Shown here piece by piece: positions 37,580 to 46,906 of a DNA stretch of 64,000 nucleotides (within the stretch, counting starts at the first letter, position 1; each line of letters opens with the position of its first letter). This DNA is from Paenibacillus mucilaginosus 3016 (GTDB lineage Bacteria > Bacillota > Bacilli > Paenibacillales > NBRC-103111). The stretch covers positions 3,304,001-3,368,000 of the forward strand of contig NC_016935.1 in assembly GCF_000250655.1 (NCBI RefSeq), given 5' to 3'. Under the pieces are notes generated by a model, which was not told the DNA's origin, ran no database searches, and saw only the letters and a program-made list of their open reading frames with translations. Both the position numbers and the translations under genes were made by a program.

Positions 37580-37822
37580 CGCTTTTCCTCCCTGCGGGCA
37601 AGGTTGGTGAGGCGGTGGTGCGGACTTGCGAAGTGGAAGAAGCCTATGATATAGTAAAGAACGCTTAAGATGGACTTAGGATGTGCCGCTGGTGCGCTTC
37701 CGAACCGAGGGAAAGCGTGGGGTCGATCCCCTTCCGGCACTTTCCTAACGCTCAGACGAATGAACGAACCCTCCCCGGAGCCCTTACGCTCCGCCGGTTC
37801 GCGAAACACAGGAGGAACGCGC

Positions 37823-38251
37823 ATGGCTACGCCGAGTATGGAAGATTACTTAGAGAAGATTTATAAATTGATTGATGAAAAAGGCTACGCCCGCGTATCC
37901 GACATTGCGGAAGGGCTGGAGGTTCATCCTTCTTCCGTGACGAAGATGATCCAGAAGCTGGATAAGGATAACTATCTCATCTATGAGAAATACCGTGGAC
38001 TCGTACTTACCTCCAAGGGCCAGAAGGTCGGCAAGCGGCTGGTGGACAGGCATCAGCTCCTTGAAGAATTCCTGACGCTGATCGGCGTCTCTGAGGAGAA
38101 CATATACAAAGATGTGGAAGGCATAGAGCACCATCTCAGCTGGGACTCCATTACCTGCATCGAAACGCTGCTGGAGTATTTCAAGCAGGACCCTTCCCGC
38201 GGCGAGGCGCTGCTGCAGATCAAGAAGGAAATCGAGGAAACGTCGAATTAA
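37823..38251 (+). CDS. mntR: manganese-responsive regulator MntR (DtxR family)
   Basis: 142 residues, matching B. subtilis MntR in length and start ([21 protein letters not shown] split over 1-21). The winged helix covers 1-70 with [15 protein letters not shown] as recognition helix, and metal ligands are visible as Asp in [12 protein letters not shown] and the neighbouring Glu/His residues. It represses Mn importers when Mn is plentiful. ATG at 37823 follows AGGAGGAACG; the frame continues upstream without another good site. It begins the yqhN-efp synteny block. Confidence 0.95.
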   Translation: MATPSMEDYLEKIYKLIDEKGYARVSDIAEGLEVHPSSVTKMIQKLDKDNYLIYEKYRGLVLTSKGQKVGKRLVDRHQLLEEFLTLIGVSEENIYKDVEGIEHHLSWDSITCIETLLEYFKQDPSRGEALLQIKKEIEETSN

Positions 38252-38287
38252 AGAGCATCCGGCTGTTGGCCGGGTGTTCTTTTTTTA
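38252..38287 (+). terminator. Rho-independent terminator after mntR
   Basis: AGAGCATCCGGC pairs with GGCCGGGTGTTCT around TGTT and ends in seven T. Confidence 0.9.
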
Positions 38288-38389
38288 TGGCTTGAAGGCT
38301 GTGGATGGTGCTCTCCGCATAACGTCCAGGCCCTCCCGCATACATAATGGTAAGCATGGTCTGCCGTCGGCAGCAGGGGAGTGGTGCGG

Positions 38390-39424
38390 ATGAAAATTAA
38401 TGCCGTCTTCGAAGGGGGAGGCGTCAAGGGGATCGGCCTGGCGGGAGCTGTCGCGGCCGTCGAACAGCTGGGGTACGAATTCAACCAGGTGGCGGGCACC
38501 TCCTCCGGTTCGATCGTCGCCTCGCTGGTAGCCGCGGGCTACCGGGCCGGCGAGCTGAAGGAAGTCATCGAGGGAACTCCATTCCGTTCCTTCCTGCACC
38601 GGGCTCCCGTTTTCAATTTGAAGTGGGTGGGTCCGCTTACGCGGCTCTTCGTCAAGCAGGGGCTGTATTCCGGAGACCGGCTTGAACACTGGATTTACCA
38701 GCTGCTCCTGGCGAAGGGAATCCGGACGTTCGGCGATCTGGAGAAGGATCAGCTGCGGATTATTGCATCGGACATTTCGGGGCGCAGGCTGCTGGTCCTC
38801 CCGGACGATATTGCGCATTACGGCATTGATCCCCGCCGCTTCCTGGTGGCGAAGGCGGTGCGGATGAGCAGCGCCATTCCCTATTTTTTCGATCCGGTCA
38901 TCATCCGGAAGAAAGCCGCGGCCCGAAAGCCCGGCGAGAGCTTCGCCGACGGATTCATCTTCATTGTCGACGGGGCGCTGCTCAGCAACTTCCCGCTGTG
39001 GATCTTCGACCGGATGGAAGCCTCGGCTGCCGCTTCGCGTCAGATCATTCCGACCATCGGCTTTCAGCTGGTCGGCCGCGGGGCAGGGGTGCCGAACCGG
39101 ATCCGGGGACCGGTGACGATGATGCGCGCCTTGTTCTCGACGATGCTGGATGCGCATGACGAGCGGTACATCCAGGAGCAGAACCGGTTCCGAACGGTCA
39201 AGATCCCGACCCTTGGCGTGTCGGTGACGGACTTCGACTTGACGGACCGCCAAAGCCAGGAGCTCTACGATTCCGGGCACCGGGCGGCCTTGTCCTTCTT
39301 CCAGAAGTGGAAGCTCGACGAATACAAGCAGCACTGGACCAAGTTTTATCCGCGAGCGGACTCCCCTTCCGGACCGGGGAACCATCCGGCGGCAGAGGAG
39401 CCGAAGACCATTGTGCGGGTGTAA
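38390..39424 (+). CDS. patatin-like phospholipase family protein (YqhO-like)
   Basis: 344 residues. The oxyanion motif EGGGVKGIGLAG (about 9-20), nucleophile Ser in GTSSGSIVAS (about 42-51) and catalytic Asp in VDGALLSNFP make a complete Ser-Asp dyad. The equivalent position in B. subtilis (after mntR) is yqhO. AGGGGAG precedes the ATG at 38390; two in-frame GTG codons at 38381 and 38384 overlap it. The lipid substrate is unknown. Confidence 0.92.
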   Translation: MKINAVFEGGGVKGIGLAGAVAAVEQLGYEFNQVAGTSSGSIVASLVAAGYRAGELKEVIEGTPFRSFLHRAPVFNLKWVGPLTRLFVKQGLYSGDRLEHWIYQLLLAKGIRTFGDLEKDQLRIIASDISGRRLLVLPDDIAHYGIDPRRFLVAKAVRMSSAIPYFFDPVIIRKKAAARKPGESFADGFIFIVDGALLSNFPLWIFDRMEASAAASRQIIPTIGFQLVGRGAGVPNRIRGPVTMMRALFSTMLDAHDERYIQEQNRFRTVKIPTLGVSVTDFDLTDRQSQELYDSGHRAALSFFQKWKLDEYKQHWTKFYPRADSPSGPGNHPAAEEPKTIVRV

Positions 39425-39502
39425 GGGACGGATCCGCTCAAGACGGCCCCTGCAGCAGGAAGCCCGTCCGGCGCAAAGGGAGAGGCGGGTGCGGGAATTC
39501 GA

Positions 39503-39546
39503 GCAAGCCAAAGAGCCGGGCGGCGCCGCCCGGCTCTTTGGCTTGC
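39503..39546. terminator. 44-bp perfect palindrome between convergent genes
   Basis: Both halves of 22 bases (GCAAGCCAAAGAGCCGGGCG at the left end) are exactly complementary with no loop bases to spare. It lies between the convergent yqhO-like and yqhP-like genes and probably ends both transcripts, although no clear T run follows on either side. Confidence 0.65.
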
Positions 39547-39570
39547 TGTATCGTGAAAGGCAAATCAGGC

Positions 39571-39843
39571 TTAATGATATTTCGGCGGTTCATCTCCATC
39601 GGGCTTGCTTCCCTGGATGACCCGGAACTTGGCGTTCTTCCGCTTCGGTCCCTTGGCGGGACGCGCACCGTAGCCGCGGGACTTGCCCCAGCGGTTCGGA
39701 GGGAACTTGTAGAGAAGGAAGATACCGCCGAACACGATCAAGGGAACGAGGATGCCCCGGGGATTCGACAGCAGGTTCACCAGGATCCCCACGCCGATAA
39801 GCCCAAAAACGATGTAAGCTGCTGTGTTGCCGCGATTTCTCAT
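39571..39843 (-). CDS. small membrane protein (YqhP position)
   Basis: 90 residues with two hydrophobic segments (about 8-26 and 31-46) and a strongly basic cytoplasmic tail (KSRGYGARPAKGPKRKNAKF). The location between the yqhO and yqhQ homologues corresponds to B. subtilis yqhP. GGGAGGTC precedes the ATG on the reverse strand. It is 38 bp downstream of the yqhQ-like gene and likely co-transcribed. The function is unknown. Confidence 0.82.
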   Translation of the reverse strand: MRNRGNTAAYIVFGLIGVGILVNLLSNPRGILVPLIVFGGIFLLYKFPPNRWGKSRGYGARPAKGPKRKNAKFRVIQGSKPDGDEPPKYH

Positions 39844-39881
39844 GATCTGACCTCCCTCGCAGATACGGACTGCCGCTGAAG

Positions 39882-40814
39882 TTACATTTGTTTGTCGAGC
39901 TCTCTCATCCTGTTGAACGATGCAATCGAGACTTCCACCTGCGCATCATCCGGCTCTTTGGTTGTCAGCAGCTGCAGCCAAAGTCCCGGATAGCCTAGAT
40001 AGCGGAGCACAGGCACTTCACGGAGCGAATTGGTGAAGCGCAGCACCTCGTAGGATACCCCGATGACGAGCGGCAGCAGCGCAAGGCGCAGAACAATCCG
40101 TTCGACGAGCGAGTCGTATTCGAAGAAGGAGTAGATGACGACCCCGATCAGCACCGTGAAAACAATGAATGAGGAGCCGCACCGGTAATGCAGTGTATTG
40201 AATTTCTGCACGTTGGCCACTGTCAGCTCGAGTCCCGCCTCATAGGCCGAGATCACTTTGTGCTCCGCTCCGTGATACTGGAACAGCCGCTTGATCATTG
40301 GGGTGAGGGAGATGAAGTAGATGTAGCCGACGAGCAGAATGATTTTGATCAGTCCTTCGATCAGGTTATGGCCGATCTGATTCTCGAACATCCGGCCGAA
40401 CAGCAGATCTTCAATGATCGGCGGGATTAAAGTGAACACGAACTTGCCGAAGAGAAAGGAGAGAACCCCGACGACCGCGACACCTAGAATCATCGAGAGC
40501 CGGCTGGCCAGCGTTTCCTTCTGTTCTTCCTTGGGCTCGCCTTCTTCCTCCGCGAACACCTCCGCCGAGAAATTCAGGTGCTGCGCACCTTTGGCACTGG
40601 CCTCGATAATGCCGACGAGGCCTCTGACCAGCGGAATGCGCTTGAGGCTCTGCACCCAAGGGATCTCCTTCTTCGGCACCTCGAGGTATTGAATGGTGTT
40701 ATCCTTGCGGCGTACGGCCGTTACGTGAACTTTCTGGCCGGCGAACATCACGCCTTCGATGACTGCCTGCCCGCCGTAGATGGCGGTGGGGCACTGCTTA
40801 TCCGACAATATCAA
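39882..40814 (-). CDS. yqhQ: DUF1385 membrane protein YqhQ
   Basis: 310 residues. The family-typical YGGQAVIEGVMFAGQK at about 13-28 and YHGAEHKVISAYEAG (about 178-192) are present, with hydrophobic segments near 110-130, 150-170, 215-240 and 250-265. DUF1385 proteins are conserved in Firmicutes and their activity is unsettled. It is divergent from yqhR; the 146-bp region between them contains the 15-bp inverted repeat GTGGCATATTGCCAC at 40881-40895. Confidence 0.93.
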   Translation of the reverse strand: MILSDKQCPTAIYGGQAVIEGVMFAGQKVHVTAVRRKDNTIQYLEVPKKEIPWVQSLKRIPLVRGLVGIIEASAKGAQHLNFSAEVFAEEEGEPKEEQKETLASRLSMILGVAVVGVLSFLFGKFVFTLIPPIIEDLLFGRMFENQIGHNLIEGLIKIILLVGYIYFISLTPMIKRLFQYHGAEHKVISAYEAGLELTVANVQKFNTLHYRCGSSFIVFTVLIGVVIYSFFEYDSLVERIVLRLALLPLVIGVSYEVLRFTNSLREVPVLRYLGYPGLWLQLLTTKEPDDAQVEVSIASFNRMRELDKQM

Positions 40815-40960
40815 TGCACCTTCTTCTACATGGTTGAGTATGGATTGAATGAGTCTTTACAGCTTATTGTAACGAATCCCGTGGCATATTGCCACTTTGT
40901 TTACCGAGATCCTTTTTGCACATACTAAGGACGATTCCACCATGCAGGAGGTTGCTGAGA

Positions 40961-41461
40961 ATGGACCATCGCTTCCATAAAAAACACCGCACGAACAAAT
41001 GGTTCTTCGCTGCCTACATCGGCTTTTTCGCCGGAGTGATCTGGGGCGGACTGAAGCTGCTCGAGCATTATTTTCATTTTACGTCGCTGACCCCGAGCTT
41101 TCTCGTAGAGCCTTTCTTTCTTCATTCGTTCCTCTTCACCTGGATCGGAACGCTGATCGGCTGGGGGGCGTTCATCGGGCTCTCGGTTGCGGCGTCGCTC
41201 ATCTACGCGCTCGTGCTGTCCAAATTCCAGGGACCGTGGTACGGCATGGCTTACGGCTTGGCATGGTGGGGAGCCCTCTATCTGCTGATCGGCCCGCTGA
41301 TCGGGATGATGCCCTGGATTCTGAGGCTGGACCTGAACACGATTCTGACGGACGTCTCGCTGTTCGCACTCTGGGGCCTGTTCATCGGCTATTCCATCGC
41401 CTTCGAATTTACGGACGAGCGGGCTAGAGAACCGATCACCAAGCGCCGCAAGCTGGCTTAG
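40961..41461 (+). CDS. yqhR: YqhR-like membrane protein
   Basis: 166 residues with four hydrophobic segments and a polar N-terminus ([20 protein letters not shown]), as in B. subtilis YqhR at the same position. The ATG at 40961 follows GGAGG with 10-base spacing; the longer frame from 40889 reads through the divergent promoter region. The function is unknown. Confidence 0.87.
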   Translation: MDHRFHKKHRTNKWFFAAYIGFFAGVIWGGLKLLEHYFHFTSLTPSFLVEPFFLHSFLFTWIGTLIGWGAFIGLSVAASLIYALVLSKFQGPWYGMAYGLAWWGALYLLIGPLIGMMPWILRLDLNTILTDVSLFALWGLFIGYSIAFEFTDERAREPITKRRKLA

Positions 41462-41576
41462 GAAGGCAGAGAAGCCCGCTGCGCCTCCTGCTCCGAACTT
41501 AAGAACTTCTCAAACCTGCTTTGTTTATGGTAAAATGGGGAAGTATGTCTGTTTTCTTAAGTGGGAGGCGTATGGA

Positions 41577-42023
41577 GTGAAGCAGATTCTGGTATTGAAC
41601 GGACCGAATCTCAACATGCTTGGTGTCCGCGAGCCCGGAGTTTATGGCACGCTGACCCTGGAGGCGATCGAACAGCGCCTCGCCGGCCTGGCCGCGGAGC
41701 TTGGCGTGGAGATCGAATGCGCCCAGTCGAATCATGAGGGCGTTCTCATCGACAGGATTCATGCAGCCTTCGGTACGAAGGACGGCATACTGATCAACCC
41801 TGGCGCCTTCACGCATTACAGCTATGCGCTGCGTGATGCGGTTGCTTCCGTGGGGCTGCCGACGGTTGAAGTACATATCTCGAATATTCACCGCAGGGAA
41901 GCGTTCCGCCATGTCTCGGTGATCGCCCCGGTCGCCGTCGGACAGATCGCCGGCTTCGGTGCGGACAGCTATGAGCTCGGCCTGCGGGCGCTCGTTCGAC
42001 ACTTAGAGGGTTCGGAGGGATAA
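41577..42023 (+). CDS. aroQ: 3-dehydroquinate dehydratase, type II
   Basis: 148 residues, the family's usual size. The N-terminal loop [13 protein letters not shown] with catalytic Arg/Tyr (VYG), [16 protein letters not shown] and [12 protein letters not shown] with the catalytic His are all visible. It performs the third step of the shikimate pathway in the cytoplasm. The GTG at 41577 is chosen because GGGAGG at 41562-41567 is nine bases upstream. It lies two bases before the peptidase gene. Confidence 0.95.
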   Translation: MKQILVLNGPNLNMLGVREPGVYGTLTLEAIEQRLAGLAAELGVEIECAQSNHEGVLIDRIHAAFGTKDGILINPGAFTHYSYALRDAVASVGLPTVEVHISNIHRREAFRHVSVIAPVAVGQIAGFGADSYELGLRALVRHLEGSEG

Positions 42024-42025
42024 GG

Positions 42026-43099
42026 ATGGCACTGGATAGAGTTCACCGGCTGCGGGAGCTTCTTGACGAGAAGGGCATTCCCGCGCTGTTCATCACGAAC
42101 GCGACGAACCGGACTTATATGACCGGCTTCACGGGCTCTTCAGGGTATGTGCTCATCACCGCGACTCGGGCGGTGCTGCTCACGGATTTCCGCTACATGA
42201 CCCAGGCTCCTCAGCAGGCGCCGGGCTATGAGGTGGTCGAGCATGCGCCGAAGGTGGCGGAGACGGTGAAGGACATTCTGGCGCGGGAAGGCATTAGCCG
42301 GCTGGGGTTTGAAGCCTCGGACCTCTCGTTCTCGGCTTACCGCTCTTATGCGGAGGGACTGAGTCCCGTGGAGCTGCTGCCGACCGAAGGGCTGGTGGAG
42401 ACGCTGCGGATGGTGAAGGATGAAGGGGAGCTTGCGGTGATGCAGGAAGCGGCCGATCTGGCCGACCGCACCTTCACGCATATTCTGGACTTCCTGAAGC
42501 CCGGCGTCAAAGAACTGGATATCGCCCTCGAGATCGAGATGTTCGTCCGCCGAAACGGGGCGGCGTCCACCTCGTTCGAGACGATTGTGGCCTCGGGCGA
42601 GCGTTCGGCCCTGCCGCACGGCAAGGCCAGCGAGAAGCTTATCGGCAATAACGAGTTCGTCAAGCTCGATTATGGCGCGTATTACAAAGGCTACTGCTCC
42701 GACATCACCCGTACGGTCGTGCTGGGAACCCCGTCCGACAAGCACCGGGAGATCTACGGCATTGTGCTCGAAGCCCAGATGGCCGCGCTTGAAGCGATCC
42801 GTCCCGGCATGACCGGGCGCGAAGCGGATGCGGTGGCGAGGGACATCATCACGAAGTACGGCTATGGCGACCATTTTGGTCACGGCCTCGGTCACGGCCT
42901 CGGCATGGAAGTGCATGAGTCGCCCCGGCTCTCGAAGCTCGGCGACACCGTACTGAAGCCCGGCATGACGGTCACCGTAGAGCCGGGAATTTATCTGCCC
43001 GGATTCGGCGGCGTCCGGATTGAAGACGATATCGTCATTACGGACCAGGGCAACCGTAGATTAACGCATTCAGATAAGGACCTGATTGTGCTATCATAA
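42026..43099 (+). CDS. yqhT: Xaa-Pro peptidase-family protein (YqhT)
   Basis: 357 residues of the M24 'pita-bread' fold. An N-terminal creatinase-like domain (1-125) is followed by the metal site: Asp in KLDYGAYYKGYCSDITRT (two Asp), His in HGLGHGLGMEVHE, Glu in VEPGIYLPG and Glu in VRIEDDIV. It should cleave Xaa-Pro N-termini with Mn or Co. It is coupled to aroQ (two-base gap) and precedes efp, as in B. subtilis. Confidence 0.95.
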   Translation: MALDRVHRLRELLDEKGIPALFITNATNRTYMTGFTGSSGYVLITATRAVLLTDFRYMTQAPQQAPGYEVVEHAPKVAETVKDILAREGISRLGFEASDLSFSAYRSYAEGLSPVELLPTEGLVETLRMVKDEGELAVMQEAADLADRTFTHILDFLKPGVKELDIALEIEMFVRRNGAASTSFETIVASGERSALPHGKASEKLIGNNEFVKLDYGAYYKGYCSDITRTVVLGTPSDKHREIYGIVLEAQMAALEAIRPGMTGREADAVARDIITKYGYGDHFGHGLGHGLGMEVHESPRLSKLGDTVLKPGMTVTVEPGIYLPGFGGVRIEDDIVITDQGNRRLTHSDKDLIVLS

Positions 43100-43221
43100 G
43101 TTTGCTGACCGTTTGTCCGGCGACCCGCCGGACAGGCCGGCAGCCTGGCAGCCAGGAGGAAAGGACGGGAGACCGTTCTCCGTACGAAATGGCATGCCAC
43201 CAATTTAGGGAGGGTTTTTAA

Positions 43222-43779
43222 GTGATTTCAGTTAACGATTTTAAGACAGGCCTGACAATCGAAGTAGACGGAGACCTCTTCACGGTCATCGATTTCCAGC
43301 ACGTTAAACCGGGCAAAGGCGCGGCGTTCGTCCGCTCCAAGCTGAAGAACCTGCGCAACGGCAACACCGTTGAGCGTACCTTCCGCGCAGGCGAGAACGT
43401 AGCCCGCGCCCATATCGAGAACCGTCAAATGCAGTACCTGTATGCGGCAGGCAGCGAGCATACGTTCATGGATACCGAAACGTTCGACCAGATCAACCTC
43501 GAAGAGAAGCAGATCAAGTGGGAGCTGAACTTCCTGCGCGAGAACATGAACATCAACATCATGAGCTACCAGGGCGAGATCCTCGGGATCAACATCCCGA
43601 ACAGCGTAGAGCTCAAAGTCATCGAAACCGAGCCGGGCGTTAAAGGCAACACGGCTCAAGGCGCTACGAAGAAGGCGAAAGTGGAAACCGGCTTCGAAGT
43701 GAACGTGCCGCTCTTCATCAACGAAGGCGACGTGCTTCTGATCGATACACGTGAAGGCGACTATATCTCCCGCGCTTAA
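43222..43779 (+). CDS. efp: translation elongation factor P
   Basis: 185 residues with three OB-like domains. The tip loop is [10 protein letters not shown] with Lys32, the residue carrying 5-aminopentanol in B. subtilis. It relieves ribosome stalling at polyproline. AGGGAGGG precedes the GTG start, and the final residues [11 protein letters not shown] are typical. A strong terminator follows. Confidence 0.97.
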   Translation: MISVNDFKTGLTIEVDGDLFTVIDFQHVKPGKGAAFVRSKLKNLRNGNTVERTFRAGENVARAHIENRQMQYLYAAGSEHTFMDTETFDQINLEEKQIKWELNFLRENMNINIMSYQGEILGINIPNSVELKVIETEPGVKGNTAQGATKKAKVETGFEVNVPLFINEGDVLLIDTREGDYISRA

Positions 43780-43798
43780 GAATTCGACACATAACGAC

Positions 43799-43838
43799 AA
43801 GACTCTCTTTTCCTCTTTGGAAAAGGAGTCTTTTTTTG
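43799..43838 (+). terminator. Rho-independent terminator after efp
   Basis: AAGACTC...TTTCC pairs with GGAAA...GAGTCTT and is followed by T7. Confidence 0.92.
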
Positions 43839-43859
43839 TAGTTTTATTCAAAATAATGG

Positions 43860-43888
43860 TTGATTTCCTAGATATTCTGTCCTATAAT
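43860..43888 (+). promoter_or_regulatory. sigma-A promoter
   Basis: TTGATT (43860-43865), 17 bp, TATAAT (43883-43888), upstream of the small gene at 43951. Confidence 0.75.
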
Positions 43889-43950
43889 GAGGCTATAGTC
43901 ATAACATACAAAATATTCCAACACAAGAAGAGTAAAGGAGATTTTGCAAC

Positions 43951-44328
43951 ATGATGCTACATTCCGTCCCCCTCTCCAGACAGGTTGATATGGTATTTAC
44001 ACAATTGAGAGAGGAACTGGAGCATTTGGATTCGGGAACCGTGTTTATGCAAATTCGCAACGATGTAGTAGGAAAGTTCGGGATCAGGCACTTTCCGCTG
44101 GAGAGCCGGGGGGCCGAGCTCAAGAAGATCGAGAAGGGATTGTCGGAGACCCAGCAGATCTCCTTCCGCCAGACGGCACAGGAATCCCTGAAGTACAAGC
44201 GCTGGACGCATGGAGAAATTCAATTTGAATTTGCCACGATGCAGGACACGCTCTGCACTTCGATTACGTTTGAGTCGAACTATAATATGGCGTCTATGGT
44301 GAATGAATCGTCCCACAGGTACAGATAA
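43951..44328 (+). CDS. conserved hypothetical small cytoplasmic protein
   Basis: 125 residues, mixed alpha/beta, without signal or membrane segment: ELEHLDSGTVFMQIRNDVVG and FGIRHFPLESRG near the N-terminus, IQFEFATMQDT near the C-terminus. AAAGGAGATT lies 9-18 bases before two adjacent ATG codons (43951, 43954), either of which may be used. It has its own promoter and terminator. I do not recognise the family. Confidence 0.75.
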   Translation: MMLHSVPLSRQVDMVFTQLREELEHLDSGTVFMQIRNDVVGKFGIRHFPLESRGAELKKIEKGLSETQQISFRQTAQESLKYKRWTHGEIQFEFATMQDTLCTSITFESNYNMASMVNESSHRYR

Positions 44329-44367
44329 ATTGTTGTACAGGTGTTCTTAATAAAGAATGACATGGAG

Positions 44368-44399
44368 GGCCTCCGCGTGATGCGGAGGCCTTTTTATTT
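44368..44399 (+). terminator. Rho-independent terminator
   Basis: GGCCTCCGC pairs with GCGGAGGCC around GTGAT, followed by TTTTTATTTT. Confidence 0.95.
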
Positions 44400-44536
44400 T
44401 CGGAGGGAGGCATTGATGCATGCTCCGGGTCATCATCGATAATATAGAAAGAGGAACCGCAGGAGGAGTGCTGTTTTTTTGCTCTTCCTTGGGTTATAAT
44501 GGCGGAACTACGAACAACAGGGCTGAGGTGAGCGGA

Positions 44537-45865
44537 ATGAACGCAGGCCATCCGGAGCTGGGAACCAAGCATGACCAGCTCATGAAATATATCGAGTCGC
44601 TCAGCGTCGGGACGAAGCTCTCCGTGCGGCAGATTGCCCAGGATCTCGATGTCAGCGAGGGTACGGCGTACCGGGCGATCAAGGAAGCGGAGAATCTGGG
44701 GCTGGTCACCACCAAACGGCGGATCGGCACGATCCGGACCGAGAAGAAGGAGGAGCCCCTCATCGACGAGCTCACCTTCGCCGAGATCGTGAAGGTCGTC
44801 GAAGGCGTGGTGCTCGGCGGATCGGAGGGCATCCTGAAGTCGCTGAACAAATTTGTAATCGGTGCCATGCAGCTCGAAGCGATGCTGAAGTACATTGAGC
44901 CGGGCAACCTCCTCATCGTCGGCAACCGGGTACAGGCGCATATGTGCGCATTGAGCCAGGGAGCCGGCGTGCTTATTACCGGCGGATTCGATACGACCCC
45001 CGAAGTGAAGAAGCTCGCGGACGACCTGCGGCTGCCGATTATCGGCACGGCGTATGATACGTTCACCGTGGCGACGATGATCAACCGCGCGATGGAAGAC
45101 CGGCTGATCAAGAAGAAGATCATGAGTGTGGAGGACATCATCCGCAAGGATACGCCCGTCTACTCGCTGAAGGCGGAAGACCCGGTCAGCGAGATGCAGC
45201 GCCTCGTGGAAGAGACGACGCACACCCGCTACCCGGTCGTCGACGAAGACATGCGGCCGATCGGCATCATCACCACGAAGGATATCATCGGGGCGGCGCC
45301 GGAGCAGCAGGTCGGCTCCCTGATGACGCCGAATCCTCTGCTCATCAACGTGAAGACGTCGGTCGCCTCGGCCGGCCATACGATGGTCTGGGAGGGCATC
45401 GAGCTGCTGCCGGTCATTGACGGGGACCGCCGGATGATCGGGGTCATCTCCCGCAAGGACGTGATGAAGGCGATGCAGTACATGCAGCGCCAGCCGCAGA
45501 ATGCCGAGACCTTCGAGGTGCAGATCTGTGCGGGCATCGAAGAGCGGAGGGACGGCGAAGGGAACCTGATCTTCCGCGGGGTGATCACGCCGCAGATGAC
45601 GAACTTCGAGGGCATGGTCTCCGAAGGCATGCTGAGCACCCTGATGGTCCGCGCCGCTTACCGCACCGTACAGGACCAGAAGAAAGGCGACCTTATCATC
45701 GACAGCTCTTCGACGTACTACCTGGTTCCGCTGCAGATCGACGATGTCATCGAGATTGTGCCGTCCATTGTGGAGATGAGCCGCCGCTTTTGCAAAATCG
45801 ACATGGACATCCGCACCGGAGGAACCCGGGTGGCCCGCTCCATGTTCACCGCAAGAATCATATAG
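44537..45865 (+). CDS. ytoI: YtoI-like regulator: HTH, DRTGG, two CBS and hotdog domains
   Basis: 442 residues from the ATG at 44537. An HTH (LSVRQIAQDLDVSEGTAYRA, about 30-49) is followed by a DRTGG domain (about 70-185: VIGAMQLEAMLKYIEPGNLL, ITGGFDTTPEVKKLAD), two CBS domains (about 195-310, sensing adenine nucleotides) and a C-terminal thioesterase-like hotdog domain (about 320-440). This order matches B. subtilis YtoI. It is probably a ligand-controlled transcription regulator. GAGGTGAGCGGA precedes the start; the longer frame from 44420 crosses promoter sequence. Confidence 0.92.
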   Translation: MNAGHPELGTKHDQLMKYIESLSVGTKLSVRQIAQDLDVSEGTAYRAIKEAENLGLVTTKRRIGTIRTEKKEEPLIDELTFAEIVKVVEGVVLGGSEGILKSLNKFVIGAMQLEAMLKYIEPGNLLIVGNRVQAHMCALSQGAGVLITGGFDTTPEVKKLADDLRLPIIGTAYDTFTVATMINRAMEDRLIKKKIMSVEDIIRKDTPVYSLKAEDPVSEMQRLVEETTHTRYPVVDEDMRPIGIITTKDIIGAAPEQQVGSLMTPNPLLINVKTSVASAGHTMVWEGIELLPVIDGDRRMIGVISRKDVMKAMQYMQRQPQNAETFEVQICAGIEERRDGEGNLIFRGVITPQMTNFEGMVSEGMLSTLMVRAAYRTVQDQKKGDLIIDSSSTYYLVPLQIDDVIEIVPSIVEMSRRFCKIDMDIRTGGTRVARSMFTARII

Positions 45866-45902
45866 CAGGTCAGCGGTGGTTTCGATGCCATCCGCCGATT
45901 GG

Positions 45903-45925
45903 GCCGTCCTACAGGGCGGCTTTTT
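45903..45925 (+). terminator. Rho-independent terminator after ytoI
   Basis: GCCGTCC pairs with GGGCGGC around TACA, followed by T5. Confidence 0.85.
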
Positions 45926-45978
45926 GGCGTGGAAAGAAAAGGACCGGGTGTGCCGGAAGCGGCAGGGATTTCTAGGAT

Positions 45979-46007
45979 TTTACAAGAAGAAAGGAATATT
46001 TTATGAT
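45979..46007 (+). promoter_or_regulatory. sigma-A promoter for the DUF1361 gene cluster
   Basis: TTTACA (45979-45984), 17 bp, TATGAT (46002-46007). The remaining 165 bp to the next start show no recognised element. Confidence 0.65.
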
Positions 46008-46172
46008 GGAGAGGAATGGTAGATTACTAGGAAATGGGTGATTAACGGGCTGCGCTTTCGTGCGGACGCTCTGGAATGCCGGTGAGGAAGCTCGCGCATT
46101 ATGGCAGGCTCATCACCAAGCTCTGCAGCGGGTAAGCCTGGTTTTGCCTCAAGAAAGGATGCAGCGCTTGAA

Positions 46173-46865
46173 ATGGCTCCGCTTTCTTTACGTCCGGTGC
46201 TCGGACTGCTTGGCGGTCTGTCCGGGGTTTGCGTGATCGTGCACCTGCTGGCCACCCCGCAGACGTACTACAATTTTCTGATCTGGAACCTGTTCCTTGC
46301 CTGGCTGCCATTCCTCTTTTCCACGGCGGCGCTCGCATTGAACGGACGGCGGAGGCTGGGGCCCGCCGGCCTCTTCGCGCTCGGGATCCTGGGGGTGGCC
46401 TGGCTTCTGCTCCTGCCCAACAGCCCTTATGTTCTTACGGATCTGATCCACCTCACGGTCCGCAGGGAACTGTATACCGAAGCCGGTCGTCTTGTGCTGA
46501 CCTACTGGACGGATTTTTTGCTGATTTTCACCTTTGCCTGGACGGGGATCATTCTGGGCATGCTCTCGCTCTATCAATTTCAGTACATCATCTTTACCCG
46601 GACGAACATGGCCGTCTCCTGGCTGTTCGCTGCGCTGGCTTCGCTGCTGTCCGGGTACGGCATTCTGCTCGGCAGGGAATACCGGCTGAACTCCTGGGAC
46701 GTGCTGGGGAAGCCATCGGCCGTGCTTGATATCGTAAGCGATACGCTGGAGCCGTCTTCGATCATCGTATGCCTGTTCTTCGGTACGGTCCTTCTGATGA
46801 TGTATGCGACGGTTCATACACTGCTCGGACTGGCCGCCCGGGATTCGCGGTCATGGCCGTATTGA
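46173..46865 (+). CDS. DUF1361 membrane protein
   Basis: 230 residues from the ATG at 46173. Six or seven transmembrane segments; the family pattern LFLAWLPFLFS and WLLLLPNSPYVLTDLIHL (about 85-102) is clear. The start is uncertain: AAAGGA is 13 bases upstream and the frame remains open to 46101. It heads a run of five closely spaced genes to 49292. The function of DUF1361 is unknown. Confidence 0.85.
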   Translation: MAPLSLRPVLGLLGGLSGVCVIVHLLATPQTYYNFLIWNLFLAWLPFLFSTAALALNGRRRLGPAGLFALGILGVAWLLLLPNSPYVLTDLIHLTVRRELYTEAGRLVLTYWTDFLLIFTFAWTGIILGMLSLYQFQYIIFTRTNMAVSWLFAALASLLSGYGILLGREYRLNSWDVLGKPSAVLDIVSDTLEPSSIIVCLFFGTVLLMMYATVHTLLGLAARDSRSWPY

Positions 46866-46906
46866 AACGGCAGCCAAGCCGGGCGTCCAATTGAGGAGGA
46901 AATGCA

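Noticed and set aside
35690..37654. 654-residue forward frame over ccdA and splB
   Set aside because: Shadow of ccdA on the same strand and splB on the other; crosses a terminator.
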